Shown piece after piece: positions 56,331 to 63,862 of a stretch of DNA of 64,000 nt (position 1 is its first letter; the number at the start of each line of letters is the position of its first letter). Origin of the DNA: Micromonospora chaiyaphumensis (GTDB lineage: Bacteria > Actinomycetota > Actinomycetes > Mycobacteriales > Micromonosporaceae); assembly GCF_900091435.1 (NCBI RefSeq), contig NZ_FMCS01000010.1, positions 244,889 to 308,888 on the forward strand, written 5' to 3'. Made by a program: the position numbers and the translations under genes. The notes below the pieces were generated by a model, which ran no database searches, was not told the origin of the DNA, and saw nothing but the letters and a program-made list of their open reading frames with translations.

Positions 56331-57782
56331 GTGGGGTTGGATCCAGGACTCCGCCGGCTCGCGCTGGGCACGCTGCTGGCGGCGTACCCCGGCCCGGTCC
56401 CGCCCGACTGGGCGGTCGACCTGCTCGCCGAGGGGCTCGCCGGGCACACCCTGTTCGGCACCAACATCCACGACCCGGCCCAGGTCGCGGCGACCACCGC
56501 GGCGCTGCGCGCCGGCCGCCCGGACGTGCTCATCGCGATCGACGAGGAGGGCGGGGACGTCACCCGGCTGGCGCACGCCACCGGCAGCCCGTACCCGGGC
56601 AACGCCGCCCTCGGCGCCGTCGACGACCCGACCCTCACCCGCCAGGTGTACGCGGCGATCGGCGCGGAACTGGCCGCCCTCGGCATCAACCTCGACCTCG
56701 CCCCGACCGTCGACGTGAACACCGCCGACGAGAATCCCGTGATCGGCACCCGCTCGTTCGGCGCCGACCCGGTCCGGGTGGCCGTCCACTCGGCCGCCGC
56801 GGTCGTCGGGCTCCAGTCCGCCGGGGTGGCCGCCTGCGCCAAGCACTTCCCCGGCCACGGCGCCACGGTCGCCGACTCCCACTACGAGCTGCCCACCGTC
56901 GACGTGCCACCGGCCGTGCTGCGCGAGCGTGACCTGCCGCCGTTCGCGGCCGTGGTCGACGCCGGGGTACGCGCCGTCATGACCGCTCACATCCGGGTGC
57001 CCGCGCTGACCGGCGACGGTCCGGCCACCTTCAGCCGGGCGGTCCTGGTCGACCTGCTGCGCACCGAGTACGGCTTCGCCGGCGCGGTCATCACCGACGC
57101 GCTGGAGATGAAGGGTGCCGCGCTGGCCGCGGGCGGGGTGGGACCGGCCGCGGTCCGCGCCCTGGCCGCCGGCGCGGATCTGCTCTGCATCGGCGCCAAG
57201 GTCGACGCCGACCTGGTGGAGCACGTCGTCGAGGAGATCGTCGCGGCGCTCACCGACGGGCGGCTGGACCGGGCCCGGGTCGAGGAGGCCGCCGGCCGGG
57301 CCGCCGAGCTGGCGGCCTGGACCGGTGCGGGCGGCTCCGCGACCGGGACCCCGGACGGCCTCGGCTACGCCGCCGCCCTGCGCGCGGTGCGCGTCGAGGG
57401 CGACGTCACCGGCCTGACCGCGCCGCTCGTGGTGCAGGTGCACGCCCCCTCCACCATCGCCGAGGGGCGGGTGCCCTGGGGGCTGGGCCCGCACCTGGCC
57501 GCGGCGGAGGTGGTCCGCGCGGTCGCCGGCGAGACCGACCCGGACGCGCTGCGCCGGCTCGCCGGGGACCGGCCCGTCGTGCTGGTCGGCCGCCACCTGC
57601 ACCGGCTGCCCGGGGCCCGGGAGCTGGTCGACGCGCTGGCCGCCACGCACCCGGTGACCGTTGTCGAGATGGGCTGGCCGGGCGACTGGCGGCCGACCGG
57701 GGCACGAGCCTTCGTCACCACGTACGGCGCCAGCCACGCCAACGGCCGCGCGGCGGCACAGGTGCTCGGCCTGGCCGGCTGA
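56331..57782 (+). CDS. GH3 beta-N-acetylglucosaminidase (NagZ/Nag3 type)
   Basis: This 483-residue cytoplasmic enzyme removes N-acetylglucosamine from cell-wall or chitin fragments. The NagZ signature CAKHFPGHGATVADSH includes the loop His-Asp acid/base pair, and the nucleophile aspartate is in VITDALEMKG. A second, C-terminal alpha/beta domain makes it longer than E. coli NagZ and similar to Nag3 of Cellulomonas fimi. That enzyme was reported to act as a phosphorylase, which is also possible here. The GTG at 56331 follows GAAAGGGGATACTC. Confidence 0.93.
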   Translation: MGLDPGLRRLALGTLLAAYPGPVPPDWAVDLLAEGLAGHTLFGTNIHDPAQVAATTAALRAGRPDVLIAIDEEGGDVTRLAHATGSPYPGNAALGAVDDPTLTRQVYAAIGAELAALGINLDLAPTVDVNTADENPVIGTRSFGADPVRVAVHSAAAVVGLQSAGVAACAKHFPGHGATVADSHYELPTVDVPPAVLRERDLPPFAAVVDAGVRAVMTAHIRVPALTGDGPATFSRAVLVDLLRTEYGFAGAVITDALEMKGAALAAGGVGPAAVRALAAGADLLCIGAKVDADLVEHVVEEIVAALTDGRLDRARVEEAAGRAAELAAWTGAGGSATGTPDGLGYAAALRAVRVEGDVTGLTAPLVVQVHAPSTIAEGRVPWGLGPHLAAAEVVRAVAGETDPDALRRLAGDRPVVLVGRHLHRLPGARELVDALAATHPVTVVEMGWPGDWRPTGARAFVTTYGASHANGRAAAQVLGLAG

Positions 57783-57818
57783 GGTCTGCCCGGCCGCGTT
57801 CCGGGGTACTCGGGTCGG

Positions 57819-59015
57819 ATGAGCGCAACCGAGCCCTGGCACCGGGCGCTGGCCGACCTGGCCTCCCGGTCCCACCGGGTGCCACCGGACGCGCTGTCCA
57901 CGGCGGTTACCGAGGCGGTGCGCCACCTCGGCGTGGCCGTGACCACCTACCTGGTGGACGTCGAGCAGGAGCTGCTGCGCCCGCTTCCCGAGGCGGGTCG
58001 CCCGCTGCCGGAGCCGCTGCCGATCGACACGAGCCTGCCCGGCCGTGCCTACACCGAGGTGCGGGTGCGGGCCGGGCACGACGGCCGGCTCTGGGTGCCG
58101 GTGGTCGACGGCACCGAGCGGCTGGGCCTGCTGGAGGTCCGGTTGCCGGCCGGGGCGGACCCGGACGACCCGGCCCTCCGCGACGGCTGCCAGACGATCG
58201 CCGGGCTCATCGGGCACCTGGTGGCCAGCAAGTCCGCGTACGGCGACGGCCTGCAGCGCGTCCGGCGCAGCGGGCCCATGGCGGTCTCGGCCGAGCTGCT
58301 CTGGCAGCAGCTGCCGCCGCTCACCTTCGCCACCGACACGGCCGTCGTCAGCGCGATCCTGGAGCCCTGTTACGAGGTGGGCGGGGACGCGTTCGACTAC
58401 GCGCTGGACGACGGCCGGCTCGCGCTCGCGGTGCTGGACGGGGTGGGGCACGGGCTGCCCGCCACGCTGACCACGTCGGTCGCGCTCGCCGCCCTGCGGG
58501 CCGCCCGGCGCACCGGCGGCGGGCTGGCCGAGCAGGTCGCCGCGGTCGACGCGGCCCTGCTCAGTCAGTGGCGGGACGGGCGGTTCGTGACCGCCGTCCT
58601 GGCCGAGGTCGAGATCGACACCGGCCGCGTCCGGTACGTCAACGCCGGGCACCCCGCACCGGTCCTGCTGCGCCGGGGACGGGCCGTACGCGCGCTGACC
58701 GGCGGCCGGCGCCCGCCGCTCGGTCTGAACCTGCCCGGCGGCGAGCCGGGCGAGGCCCGGCTGGAGCCGGAGGACCGGCTGCTGCTCTACACCGACGGCG
58801 TGACCGAGGCCCGCGACGCGGCCGGGGAGATGTTCGGGCTGCCCCGGCTGGCCGACCTCGCCGAGCGGCTCATCGGCTCGGAGCTGCCCGCTGCGGAGAC
58901 GCTGCGCCGGCTGAGCCGCGCCGTGGCCGCGCACCGCGGCACCGCTTCCCGCGACGACGCGACCATGGTGCTGGTGGAGTGGTCCGGCGCGGCGGCGGCC
59001 CGGATGGAGCCCTGA
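57819..59015 (+). CDS. PP2C (SpoIIE/RsbU-type) serine phosphatase with GAF-like domain
   Basis: This 398-residue protein has an N-terminal GAF-like domain (about 10-150) and a PP2C phosphatase domain (about 170-390). Metal-binding motifs are VGGDAFDYALDDG, AVLDGVGHGLPA, VNAGHPAPVLL, LYTDGVTEARD and SRDDATMVLV. It would dephosphorylate a STAS protein to release an anti-sigma factor. A STAS gene lies directly opposite, six bases beyond the stop, and is the obvious partner, although the two are on different strands. Confidence 0.92.
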   Translation: MSATEPWHRALADLASRSHRVPPDALSTAVTEAVRHLGVAVTTYLVDVEQELLRPLPEAGRPLPEPLPIDTSLPGRAYTEVRVRAGHDGRLWVPVVDGTERLGLLEVRLPAGADPDDPALRDGCQTIAGLIGHLVASKSAYGDGLQRVRRSGPMAVSAELLWQQLPPLTFATDTAVVSAILEPCYEVGGDAFDYALDDGRLALAVLDGVGHGLPATLTTSVALAALRAARRTGGGLAEQVAAVDAALLSQWRDGRFVTAVLAEVEIDTGRVRYVNAGHPAPVLLRRGRAVRALTGGRRPPLGLNLPGGEPGEARLEPEDRLLLYTDGVTEARDAAGEMFGLPRLADLAERLIGSELPAAETLRRLSRAVAAHRGTASRDDATMVLVEWSGAAAARMEP

Positions 59016-59021
59016 GGCAGT

Positions 59022-59384
59022 TCAGCGCAGGCGGCGCCAGCCGGGTTCCACGGCGGAGCCGTCGTCGTCGCGTCCGCCCGGCCAGCCGAGCAGGACGTCG
59101 ACCGCGGTGATCCGCAGAACCCGGGCCACCAGCGGCTGCGGGTCGGTCACCCGGAGGGTCGCGCCGCGACCGACCGCCTCGGCGGCGCCGCGCAGCAGGG
59201 CGGCCACGCCGGTCGAGTCGAGGAAGGCGACGCCACCGAGGTCGACCACGATCTCCAGCAGGTCGGGGCGCTCCAGCGCGCCGTCGAGCGCCCGGTCGAA
59301 CGCCGGCGCCCCGGCCATGTCGAGGTCGCCGACCGGGCTGAGGACCAGCCGCCCCGCCCCCGCGTCCCCCGTACCGATCTCCAT
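59022..59384 (-). CDS. STAS-domain anti-sigma factor antagonist
   Basis: This 120-residue protein has the SpoIIAA/RsbV fold: VLSPVGDLDMAGAPAFDRAL and VVDLGGVAFLDSTGVAALL, where the serine in FLDSTG is the phosphorylation site. When unphosphorylated it would bind an anti-sigma kinase and free a sigma factor. Its C-terminal tail RDDDGSAVEPGWRRLR extends the usual length by about 15 residues. The start at 59384 is divergent from the membrane-protein operon. Confidence 0.92.
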   Translation of the reverse strand: MEIGTGDAGAGRLVLSPVGDLDMAGAPAFDRALDGALERPDLLEIVVDLGGVAFLDSTGVAALLRGAAEAVGRGATLRVTDPQPLVARVLRITAVDVLLGWPGGRDDDGSAVEPGWRRLR

Positions 59385-59447
59385 GATCCGCCCGTCCGCT
59401 CCGCCAACGCCGTCGCGACCATACCGGCCCGCACGCGGTCGGCGTAC

Positions 59448-59461
59448 TTGAACGCGTTCAA
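59448..59461. promoter_or_regulatory. TetR-type operator 1, perfect palindrome
   Basis: TTGAACGCGTTCAA is a perfect 14-base palindrome that includes the -35 hexamer TTGAAC of the promoter at 59448-59476. A near-identical copy lies 44 bases downstream. Confidence 0.75.
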
Positions 59462-59476
59462 AATCTGTCGTACGCT
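59448..59476 (+). promoter_or_regulatory. Promoter of the membrane protein-DCC-TetR operon
   Basis: TTGAAC (59448-59453) and TACGCT (59471-59476) are spaced by exactly 17 bases, the ideal for a housekeeping promoter. Transcription should begin near 59483, giving a leader of about 37 bases that contains operator 2. Confidence 0.65.
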
Positions 59477-59491
59477 GAGCCCGACTTCGAT

Positions 59492-59505
59492 TTGAACGTG
59501 TTCAA
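59492..59505. promoter_or_regulatory. TetR-type operator 2
   Basis: TTGAACGTGTTCAA differs from operator 1 by one base. It lies just downstream of the predicted transcription start and upstream of the start codon at 59520. Its start is 44 bases (about four helical turns) from that of operator 1, so dimers on both would sit on the same face. Confidence 0.72.
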
Positions 59506-59519
59506 GAGAGGCGACGGGG

Positions 59520-59996
59520 ATGGACGTGAAGGTCTGGATGTACCTGGCCTACCTTGCGGTCAGCATCGGGCTGACCGTGTGGGTGGCCCGGGCGCTCGCC
59601 CGCAACGGGCTGGTCTTCCTGGAGGACGTCTTCGCCGACAAGCGGCTGGCCGACGCGGTCAACAGCCTGCTGGTGGTCGGCTTCTACCTGCTCAACCTCG
59701 GCTACGTCACGGTCGCCATGAAGGAGGCCGACCCGGTGGGCACCACCAGCCAGGCGCTGGAACAGCTCTCCATGAAGGTGGGCTGGGTGCTGCTGGTCCT
59801 CGGCGCGCTGCACTTCTTCAACGTCTTCGCGCTGGGCCGCTACCGGCGCGGGCGGCTGCGCCAGCAGGTGGCCGCCCAGCCGCCGCTCGCCCCGGTCGGC
59901 TACCTCCCGCCGCAGGGCGGCCCCCGGCCGGTCGCCCCGACCGCACCGCCGGCCGGCCCGACACCGGGGCAGGCGCCGCCCGCCCCGCCTCGATGA
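59520..59996 (+). CDS. Unknown membrane protein with proline-rich tail
   Basis: This 158-residue protein has three membrane helices (about 5-25 with WMYLAYLAVSIGLTVWVARA, 48-65, and 85-105) and a cytoplasmic C-terminal tail of about 45 residues made mostly of Pro, Ala and Gly. I do not recognise the family. It is the first gene of an operon with a DCC thiol oxidoreductase and a TetR regulator, and its expression is controlled by the doubled operator. The stop overlaps the next start (ATGA). The ATG at 59520 follows GAGAGGCGACGGGG. Confidence 0.85.
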   Translation: MDVKVWMYLAYLAVSIGLTVWVARALARNGLVFLEDVFADKRLADAVNSLLVVGFYLLNLGYVTVAMKEADPVGTTSQALEQLSMKVGWVLLVLGALHFFNVFALGRYRRGRLRQQVAAQPPLAPVGYLPPQGGPRPVAPTAPPAGPTPGQAPPAPPR

Positions 59997-60493
59997 CGCT
60001 CGCCCCGGGCGGGCGCCCGACGGATCCCACCGGGCACGGGGCCGGTGGGATCCGCGGGTTCACCGTCCTCTACGACGCGCACTGCCCGCTGTGCCGGGCC
60101 GCCCGGCAGTGGCTCGCGTCGCGCGCCCAGCTCGTACCCCTGGAGTTCCTGCCGGCCGGGTCGGCCGAGGCCCGGCGGCGCTTCCCCGGGCTCGACCACG
60201 ACGCCACGCTGCGGGACCTGACCGTGGTGGCCGACACGGGCGCGGTCTACGCGGGCGACGGCGCCTGGTTCGCCTGCCTCTGGGCGCTGGCCGACCACCG
60301 CCACACGGCCGAGCGGCTGGCCCGGCCGCACCTGCTGCCACTGGCCCGGCGGGTGGTGACGACCGCCTCCGCGGTCCGCGAGCTGGTCCGGGAACCCTGG
60401 CCGGACCCGGGATACGGTGACGACGATGACCGAGCAGACTGCGCCGACGACCGCTGCGGGTGGCCCGAGCACCGGGGCGACGGCCCGGGGTGA
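59993..60493 (+). CDS. DCC-family thiol-disulfide oxidoreductase (DUF393)
   Basis: This protein of up to 166 residues carries the DCC motif in VLYDAHCPLCRAARQWLASR, with the CPLC redox pair, followed by DATLRDLTVVADTGAVYAGDGAWFACLWAL, which is typical of the family. The start ATG overlaps the stop of the membrane protein gene. The last 25 residues, after PDPGYG, lie in sequence that also encodes the TetR N-terminus and are probably not conserved. The substrate protein is unknown; a thiol function paired with the membrane protein is a reasonable inference. Confidence 0.85.
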   Translation: MTLAPGGRPTDPTGHGAGGIRGFTVLYDAHCPLCRAARQWLASRAQLVPLEFLPAGSAEARRRFPGLDHDATLRDLTVVADTGAVYAGDGAWFACLWALADHRHTAERLARPHLLPLARRVVTTASAVRELVREPWPDPGYGDDDDRADCADDRCGWPEHRGDGPG

Positions 60494-61133
60494 GCAGACC
60501 CGCCAGCTGATCCTGGACACCGCCATGCGGCTGTTCCGCGAGCGGGGGTACGCGCGCACCACCATGCGTGCCATCGCCCAGGAGGCCGGCGTGGCGGTGG
60601 GCAACGCCTACTACTACTTCGGCTCCAAGGAACACCTGATCCAGGAGTTCTACGCGGACACCCAGCGGGAGCACCGGCTCGTCGCCGCGCCGGCGCTGGC
60701 GCGGGAGCGCGACTTCGCGGCCCGGCTCGCCGCCGTGCTGCACGCCGGGGTGGACGTGCTGACGCCGTACCACTCGTTCGCCGCCGCCTTCTTCAAGACG
60801 GCGGCCGAGCCCACCTCGCCGCTCAGCCCGTTCTCCGCCGAGTCGTCCGGCCCGCGCGACGCCTCGGTCGCGCTCTTCCGCGAGGTGCTGGAGGGCTCGG
60901 CCGCCAGGGTGGACGACGAGCTGCGCGAGCAGCTGCCCGAGCTGCTCTGGCTCGGCTACATGGGCGTGGTGCTCTACTGGGTGCACGACCGCTCCCCCGG
61001 CCAGGCCAAGACCCGCCAGCTCATCGACGGCGCGGTCCCGCTGGTCGACCGGCTCGTGGGGCTGTCCCGGCTCCGGGTGCTGCGCCCCGTGACCCGCCAG
61101 GTGGTCACCCTGATCCACACGCTGCGTCACTGA
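60426..61133 (+). CDS. TetR-family regulator, probable autorepressor of the operon
   Basis: This 235-residue regulator has a Thr/Ala-rich N-terminal segment (about 1-20), a TetR helix-turn-helix (about 22-70; TTMRAIAQEAGVAVGNAYYY and FGSKEHLIQEFYADT) and an all-helical ligand domain. The ATG at 60426 overlaps the DCC gene by 68 bases; a GTG at 60417 is an alternative. It is the last gene of the operon and the likely ligand of the two palindromes at 59448 and 59492, giving autoregulation. The effector is unknown. Confidence 0.9.
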   Translation: MTEQTAPTTAAGGPSTGATARGEQTRQLILDTAMRLFRERGYARTTMRAIAQEAGVAVGNAYYYFGSKEHLIQEFYADTQREHRLVAAPALARERDFAARLAAVLHAGVDVLTPYHSFAAAFFKTAAEPTSPLSPFSAESSGPRDASVALFREVLEGSAARVDDELREQLPELLWLGYMGVVLYWVHDRSPGQAKTRQLIDGAVPLVDRLVGLSRLRVLRPVTRQVVTLIHTLRH

Positions 61134-61273
61134 CCGCCGCGAGCGCCATCGCCGGGCCGAACCCCAGCTCAAGTCCGCAACCGGACAGGGGTCATCCGCT
61201 CCTCACCCCTTGCTCGACACGGGACCGACACATAGCGTTACCAGGGTCGGGACCTGGGGGGACAGGCCGCGGA

Positions 61274-61299
61274 CCGTGGATCCGGCCCGGGATCCACGG
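61274..61299. terminator. Terminator between TetR and GNAT genes
   Basis: Arms 61274-61283 (CCGTGGATCC) and 61290-61299 are perfectly complementary with a six-base loop. It lies between the convergent genes ending at 61133 and 61314. The remaining 140 bases show nothing clear. Confidence 0.7.
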
Positions 61300-61313
61300 T
61301 TCGCGCCGCCCGG

Positions 61314-61979
61314 TCAGCGCGGGAACACCCCGTACGAGGTCCAGCCGCGGTCGGGAAAGCCGGCCGCCTCGGCCACCCGCGCCGAGGCGTGGTTGTCGTG
61401 GTTGTGCAGGTAGGTGGGCACGGCGCCCTCGTCCAGCACGCGCCGCGCCGCCTGGGCCACCAGCCGCCGGGCCAGCCCCCGCCCCCGCGCCGCCGGTGCC
61501 GTGCCCACGGCCAGCTCGTGCCCGTACGCGTCGTGCCGCTTGATCCCCGCGCCGGCCAGGTACGCCCCGTCGCCGTCCCGGACCACCAGCACCTCGCGGT
61601 CGAACAGCCGCAGCCAGGGCGGCAGGCCCGGGGTGGCCGGCGCCACCCACTCACCGGCGTCCGGCAGCGGCGCCGGCGCGGTGCTCCACCGGAACAGCCC
61701 GGCGTGGGTGGTGAACTCGGGCGTGCCGACCGCCGCCGGCAGGGCGGCCAGCAGCTCGTCGCCGGGCCGCTCCCGGATCAGGTCCCGGACCACGGCGGCC
61801 CGGTCCGGCGGCACCGAGAGGAGCGCGCACTCCGGGGACGCGACGGCGACGGCCGGGCGCAGCCGCCCGTCCCAGGCCGGCCGGGCGCGCCGGTGCGACC
61901 GGACCACGTGCAACCCGGGGCCTGCCGGCCACTGCCCCAACCAGGTCGCCAGGTGCAGGAACAACCGCCGGTCGAGCAC
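61314..61979 (-). CDS. GNAT-family N-acetyltransferase
   Basis: This 221-residue protein has an N-terminal variable half and a GNAT domain in the C-terminal half. Motif A is VGTAPAARGRGLARRLVAQA, followed by PTYLHNHDNHASARVAEAAG and FPDRGWTSYGVFPR, the usual ending. The acceptor is not known. It starts with GTG at 61979. Confidence 0.87.
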   Translation of the reverse strand: MLDRRLFLHLATWLGQWPAGPGLHVVRSHRRARPAWDGRLRPAVAVASPECALLSVPPDRAAVVRDLIRERPGDELLAALPAAVGTPEFTTHAGLFRWSTAPAPLPDAGEWVAPATPGLPPWLRLFDREVLVVRDGDGAYLAGAGIKRHDAYGHELAVGTAPAARGRGLARRLVAQAARRVLDEGAVPTYLHNHDNHASARVAEAAGFPDRGWTSYGVFPR

Positions 61980-62147
61980 GTGATCATGGTACGCCGCGGC
62001 GCCGGATCCGGTGCGAGAGTTGGTTGAGGCGCCCGGCGGCCGGGTAGACGGTTCAGAACATCAGCGGCACCGCGGGAACCGGAGCCATCGATCCCGCGTC
62101 ATATTCATTTCCATACATGTACAAGTTTCTCTGGGACGGTAATGGTC

Positions 62148-62333
62148 ATGCCGAATCAGCCGAATGACCGGTACCAGCAGGACGCCGAGCAGCGCTGGCA
62201 GGCCGTCGAGGCCGCCGGGCGGTTCCCGGCGCAGGCCGACTACCGGGGGGCGCGCCGCAGGTCGCTCTCCTGGGCCGAGCTGAACGCGCTGCCGGCGGGC
62301 GCCTCCACCCGGCGTGGCCTCACCGCCCGCTGA
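62148..62333 (+). CDS. Small hypothetical protein
   Basis: This 61-residue soluble protein (MPNQPNDRYQQDAEQRW at the start, SLSWAELNALPAGASTRRG near the end) is charged, without membrane segment or cysteines. The ATG at 62148 follows GGGACGG; an ATG six bases upstream is too close to that site. The leader 61980-62147 is AT-richer (CATATTCATTTCCATACATG) and may hold its promoter. I do not recognise the family. Confidence 0.6.
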   Translation: MPNQPNDRYQQDAEQRWQAVEAAGRFPAQADYRGARRRSLSWAELNALPAGASTRRGLTAR

Positions 62334-62433
62334 CGCCCGACACACCGGGGCGCTCCGCACCGAGCTTTCGCACACCTGTCCGGTACCGTCTTGTGGTCCC
62401 GAATTCCGGCCAACCACAGGAGAAACCCCGCGC

Positions 62434-62949
62434 ATGGGCAAGAAGACGATCCACGTCTCCGACTTCAGCGGCCAGGTGCTGCGCCCCGACGACGAGGTGG
62501 TCAAGGTCGTCGTGCTGGAGCACCCGGACCTCGTCGCCGGGCCCGTGCAACTCGACGCCACCCCGCTCGAGGTGGAGAGCATCGACGACGCGGCGCTGGA
62601 CGTGGCCGTCGTGGAGATCCACGACCGGCACGGCGGCGGCGAGCCGCGTCGCGTGGTGCTGACCGCCAGCGAGTTCGACGCGATGGCGACCGACGTGCCG
62701 ATGGCGCAACTGCTGCGTACCGCCGAGCGGGTCAAGCCGCCCAAGGCCCGGCGCACCGCCGAGAAGATCGACTACGGCACCATCGAGCACGCCGGCAAGC
62801 CGCACCGCGGCCGGGTCACCGAGGAGGAGGCCCGGCTGGTCCGCGAGCAGCTCGACGAGGTGAACAAGCGCCTCGCCGACGCGGGGATCCGGCAGGTCGA
62901 CCCCGCCGACCCGGAGCACGCGGCCCGCTACGGCTTCCCCGGCGCCTGA
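62434..62949 (+). CDS. Conserved hypothetical protein
   Basis: This 171-residue soluble protein has a beta-rich N-terminal half (GKKTIHVSDFSGQVLRPDD, VVKVVVLEHPDLVAGPVQLD) and a helical, charged C-terminal half (EEEARLVREQLDEVNKRLAD), ending PADPEHAARYGFPG. The late segment resembles a motif remembered from actinobacterial small proteins of unknown role. The ATG at 62434 follows CAGGAGAAACCCCGCGC. There is no signal peptide or cofactor motif. I give no function. Confidence 0.7.
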   Translation: MGKKTIHVSDFSGQVLRPDDEVVKVVVLEHPDLVAGPVQLDATPLEVESIDDAALDVAVVEIHDRHGGGEPRRVVLTASEFDAMATDVPMAQLLRTAERVKPPKARRTAEKIDYGTIEHAGKPHRGRVTEEEARLVREQLDEVNKRLADAGIRQVDPADPEHAARYGFPGA

Positions 62950-63000
62950 CGCCACCGCGCCGGGCACGCGCCCCCGTGGCGCGTGCCCGGCACGGTGCGG

Positions 63001-63741
63001 TCAGGCTCGCTTGCGGGTGATCTCGGCGAGGGCGCCCTCCACCGCGTGCTCCAGGGCGGTCTTCTCCAGCCCGAGCCCGGTGAGCACGCCGTCGCCGCCC
63101 TCCTCCTCGAGCAGGGCGAGCAGGATGTGCTCGGTCCCGATGTAGTTGTGGCCCATCCGCAGCGCCTCCCGGAAGGTCAGCTCCAGGACCTTCTTGGCCC
63201 GCGCGTCGTAGGGGATCAGGTCGGGGACCGTCTCGGCCTTCGCCGGCAGGGTCGCCGTGACCGCCTCCCGCAGCCGCTCCAGGGGTACGCCCCGCGCCAC
63301 GATCAGCGCGGCGGCGAGCCCCTCCGGCTCCGCCAGCAGGCCCAGGGCCACGTGCGCCGGTGTGATCTCGGCGTTGCCGGCGGCACGCGCCTCCTCCTGC
63401 GAGGACACCACCACGTTGCGGGCACGCGGCGTGAACCGGCCGAACCCGGCGTTCGGGTCGAGGGCAGCGGCCGTCTCGGCCTTCGCGGCCGACCGTTTCT
63501 GGGCGGCCTGCTTGCTCACGCCCATGCTGCGGCCGATGTCCGTCCACGACGCCCCCGACCGGCGGGCCTGGTCGACGAAGTGCCCGATCAGGTGGTCGGC
63601 GAGGTCGCCCAGGTGGTCCGCGACCAGGACGGCGCCGGCGAGCTGGTCCAGGGCGTCGCCGTGCACCTTCTTGATGCCCTCGATCAGCTCGTCGAGGCGT
63701 ACCGGGTGGTTCATCTTCAGCGGCTCTACTTCTTCCGTCAT
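63001..63741 (-). CDS. Clp N-terminal-domain protein with its own HTH
   Basis: This 246-residue protein has two parts. Residues 10-85 include a helix-turn-helix of the MarR/Fis-like kind (GASWTDIGRSMGVSKQAAQK). Residues 100-240 are a double Clp N-domain (FTPRARNVVVSSQEEARAAG and YIGTEHILLALLEEEGGDGV), as in ClpC, but no AAA+ domain follows. Clp N-domains recognise substrates or adaptors; here they may act as a sensor that controls the HTH. The ATG at 63741 falls on the predicted transcription start, indicating a leaderless message. An internal ATG at 63714 is a less likely start. Two palindromes cover the promoter. Confidence 0.88.
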   Translation of the reverse strand: MTEEVEPLKMNHPVRLDELIEGIKKVHGDALDQLAGAVLVADHLGDLADHLIGHFVDQARRSGASWTDIGRSMGVSKQAAQKRSAAKAETAAALDPNAGFGRFTPRARNVVVSSQEEARAAGNAEITPAHVALGLLAEPEGLAAALIVARGVPLERLREAVTATLPAKAETVPDLIPYDARAKKVLELTFREALRMGHNYIGTEHILLALLEEEGGDGVLTGLGLEKTALEHAVEGALAEITRKRA

Positions 63742-63743
63742 GC

Positions 63744-63760
63744 GTCAACCATAGGTTGAC
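63744..63760. promoter_or_regulatory. Palindromic operator 1 of the Clp_N-HTH gene
   Basis: GTCAACCATAGGTTGAC has perfect seven-base arms around ATA. It covers the -10 hexamer of the promoter at 63748-63776, three bases from the start codon. Confidence 0.7.
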
Positions 63761-63776
63761 GCCAACACACCGTCAA
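63748..63776 (-). promoter_or_regulatory. Leaderless promoter of the Clp_N-HTH gene
   Basis: On the minus strand TTGACG (63776-63771) and TATGGT (63753-63748) are spaced by 17 bases. The seventh base after the -10 is the A of the ATG at 63741, so the mRNA should begin with its start codon, a common situation in actinobacteria. Confidence 0.7.
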
Positions 63777-63788
63777 CCACTGGTTGAC
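63772..63788. promoter_or_regulatory. Palindromic operator 2 of the Clp_N-HTH gene
   Basis: GTCAACCACTGGTTGAC has the same seven-base arms as operator 1, around ACT, and overlaps the -35 hexamer. The two copies are 28 bases apart, start to start. Confidence 0.7.
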
Positions 63789-63810
63789 GATCTTCCGGCT
63801 CCGGAAACGC

Positions 63811-63848
63811 CGCTGGCCGGCACCCCCTGTTCGGGGTGCCGGCCAGCG
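63811..63848 (-). terminator. Terminator of the gene at the window end
   Basis: Arms 63811-63826 (CGCTGGCCGGCACCCC) and 63833-63848 are perfectly complementary with a six-base loop, 14 bases after the stop at 63863 and just before the promoter of the Clp_N gene. Confidence 0.85.
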
Positions 63849-63862
63849 GTTCGTTGCGTGGG

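Noticed and set aside
55032..58934. A 1300-codon reading that would fuse the ROK gene to an upstream extension
   Set aside because: The extension is antisense to the GH3 and PP2C genes and has no domain pattern. The ROK start at 56207 fits the family and the AT-rich promoter.
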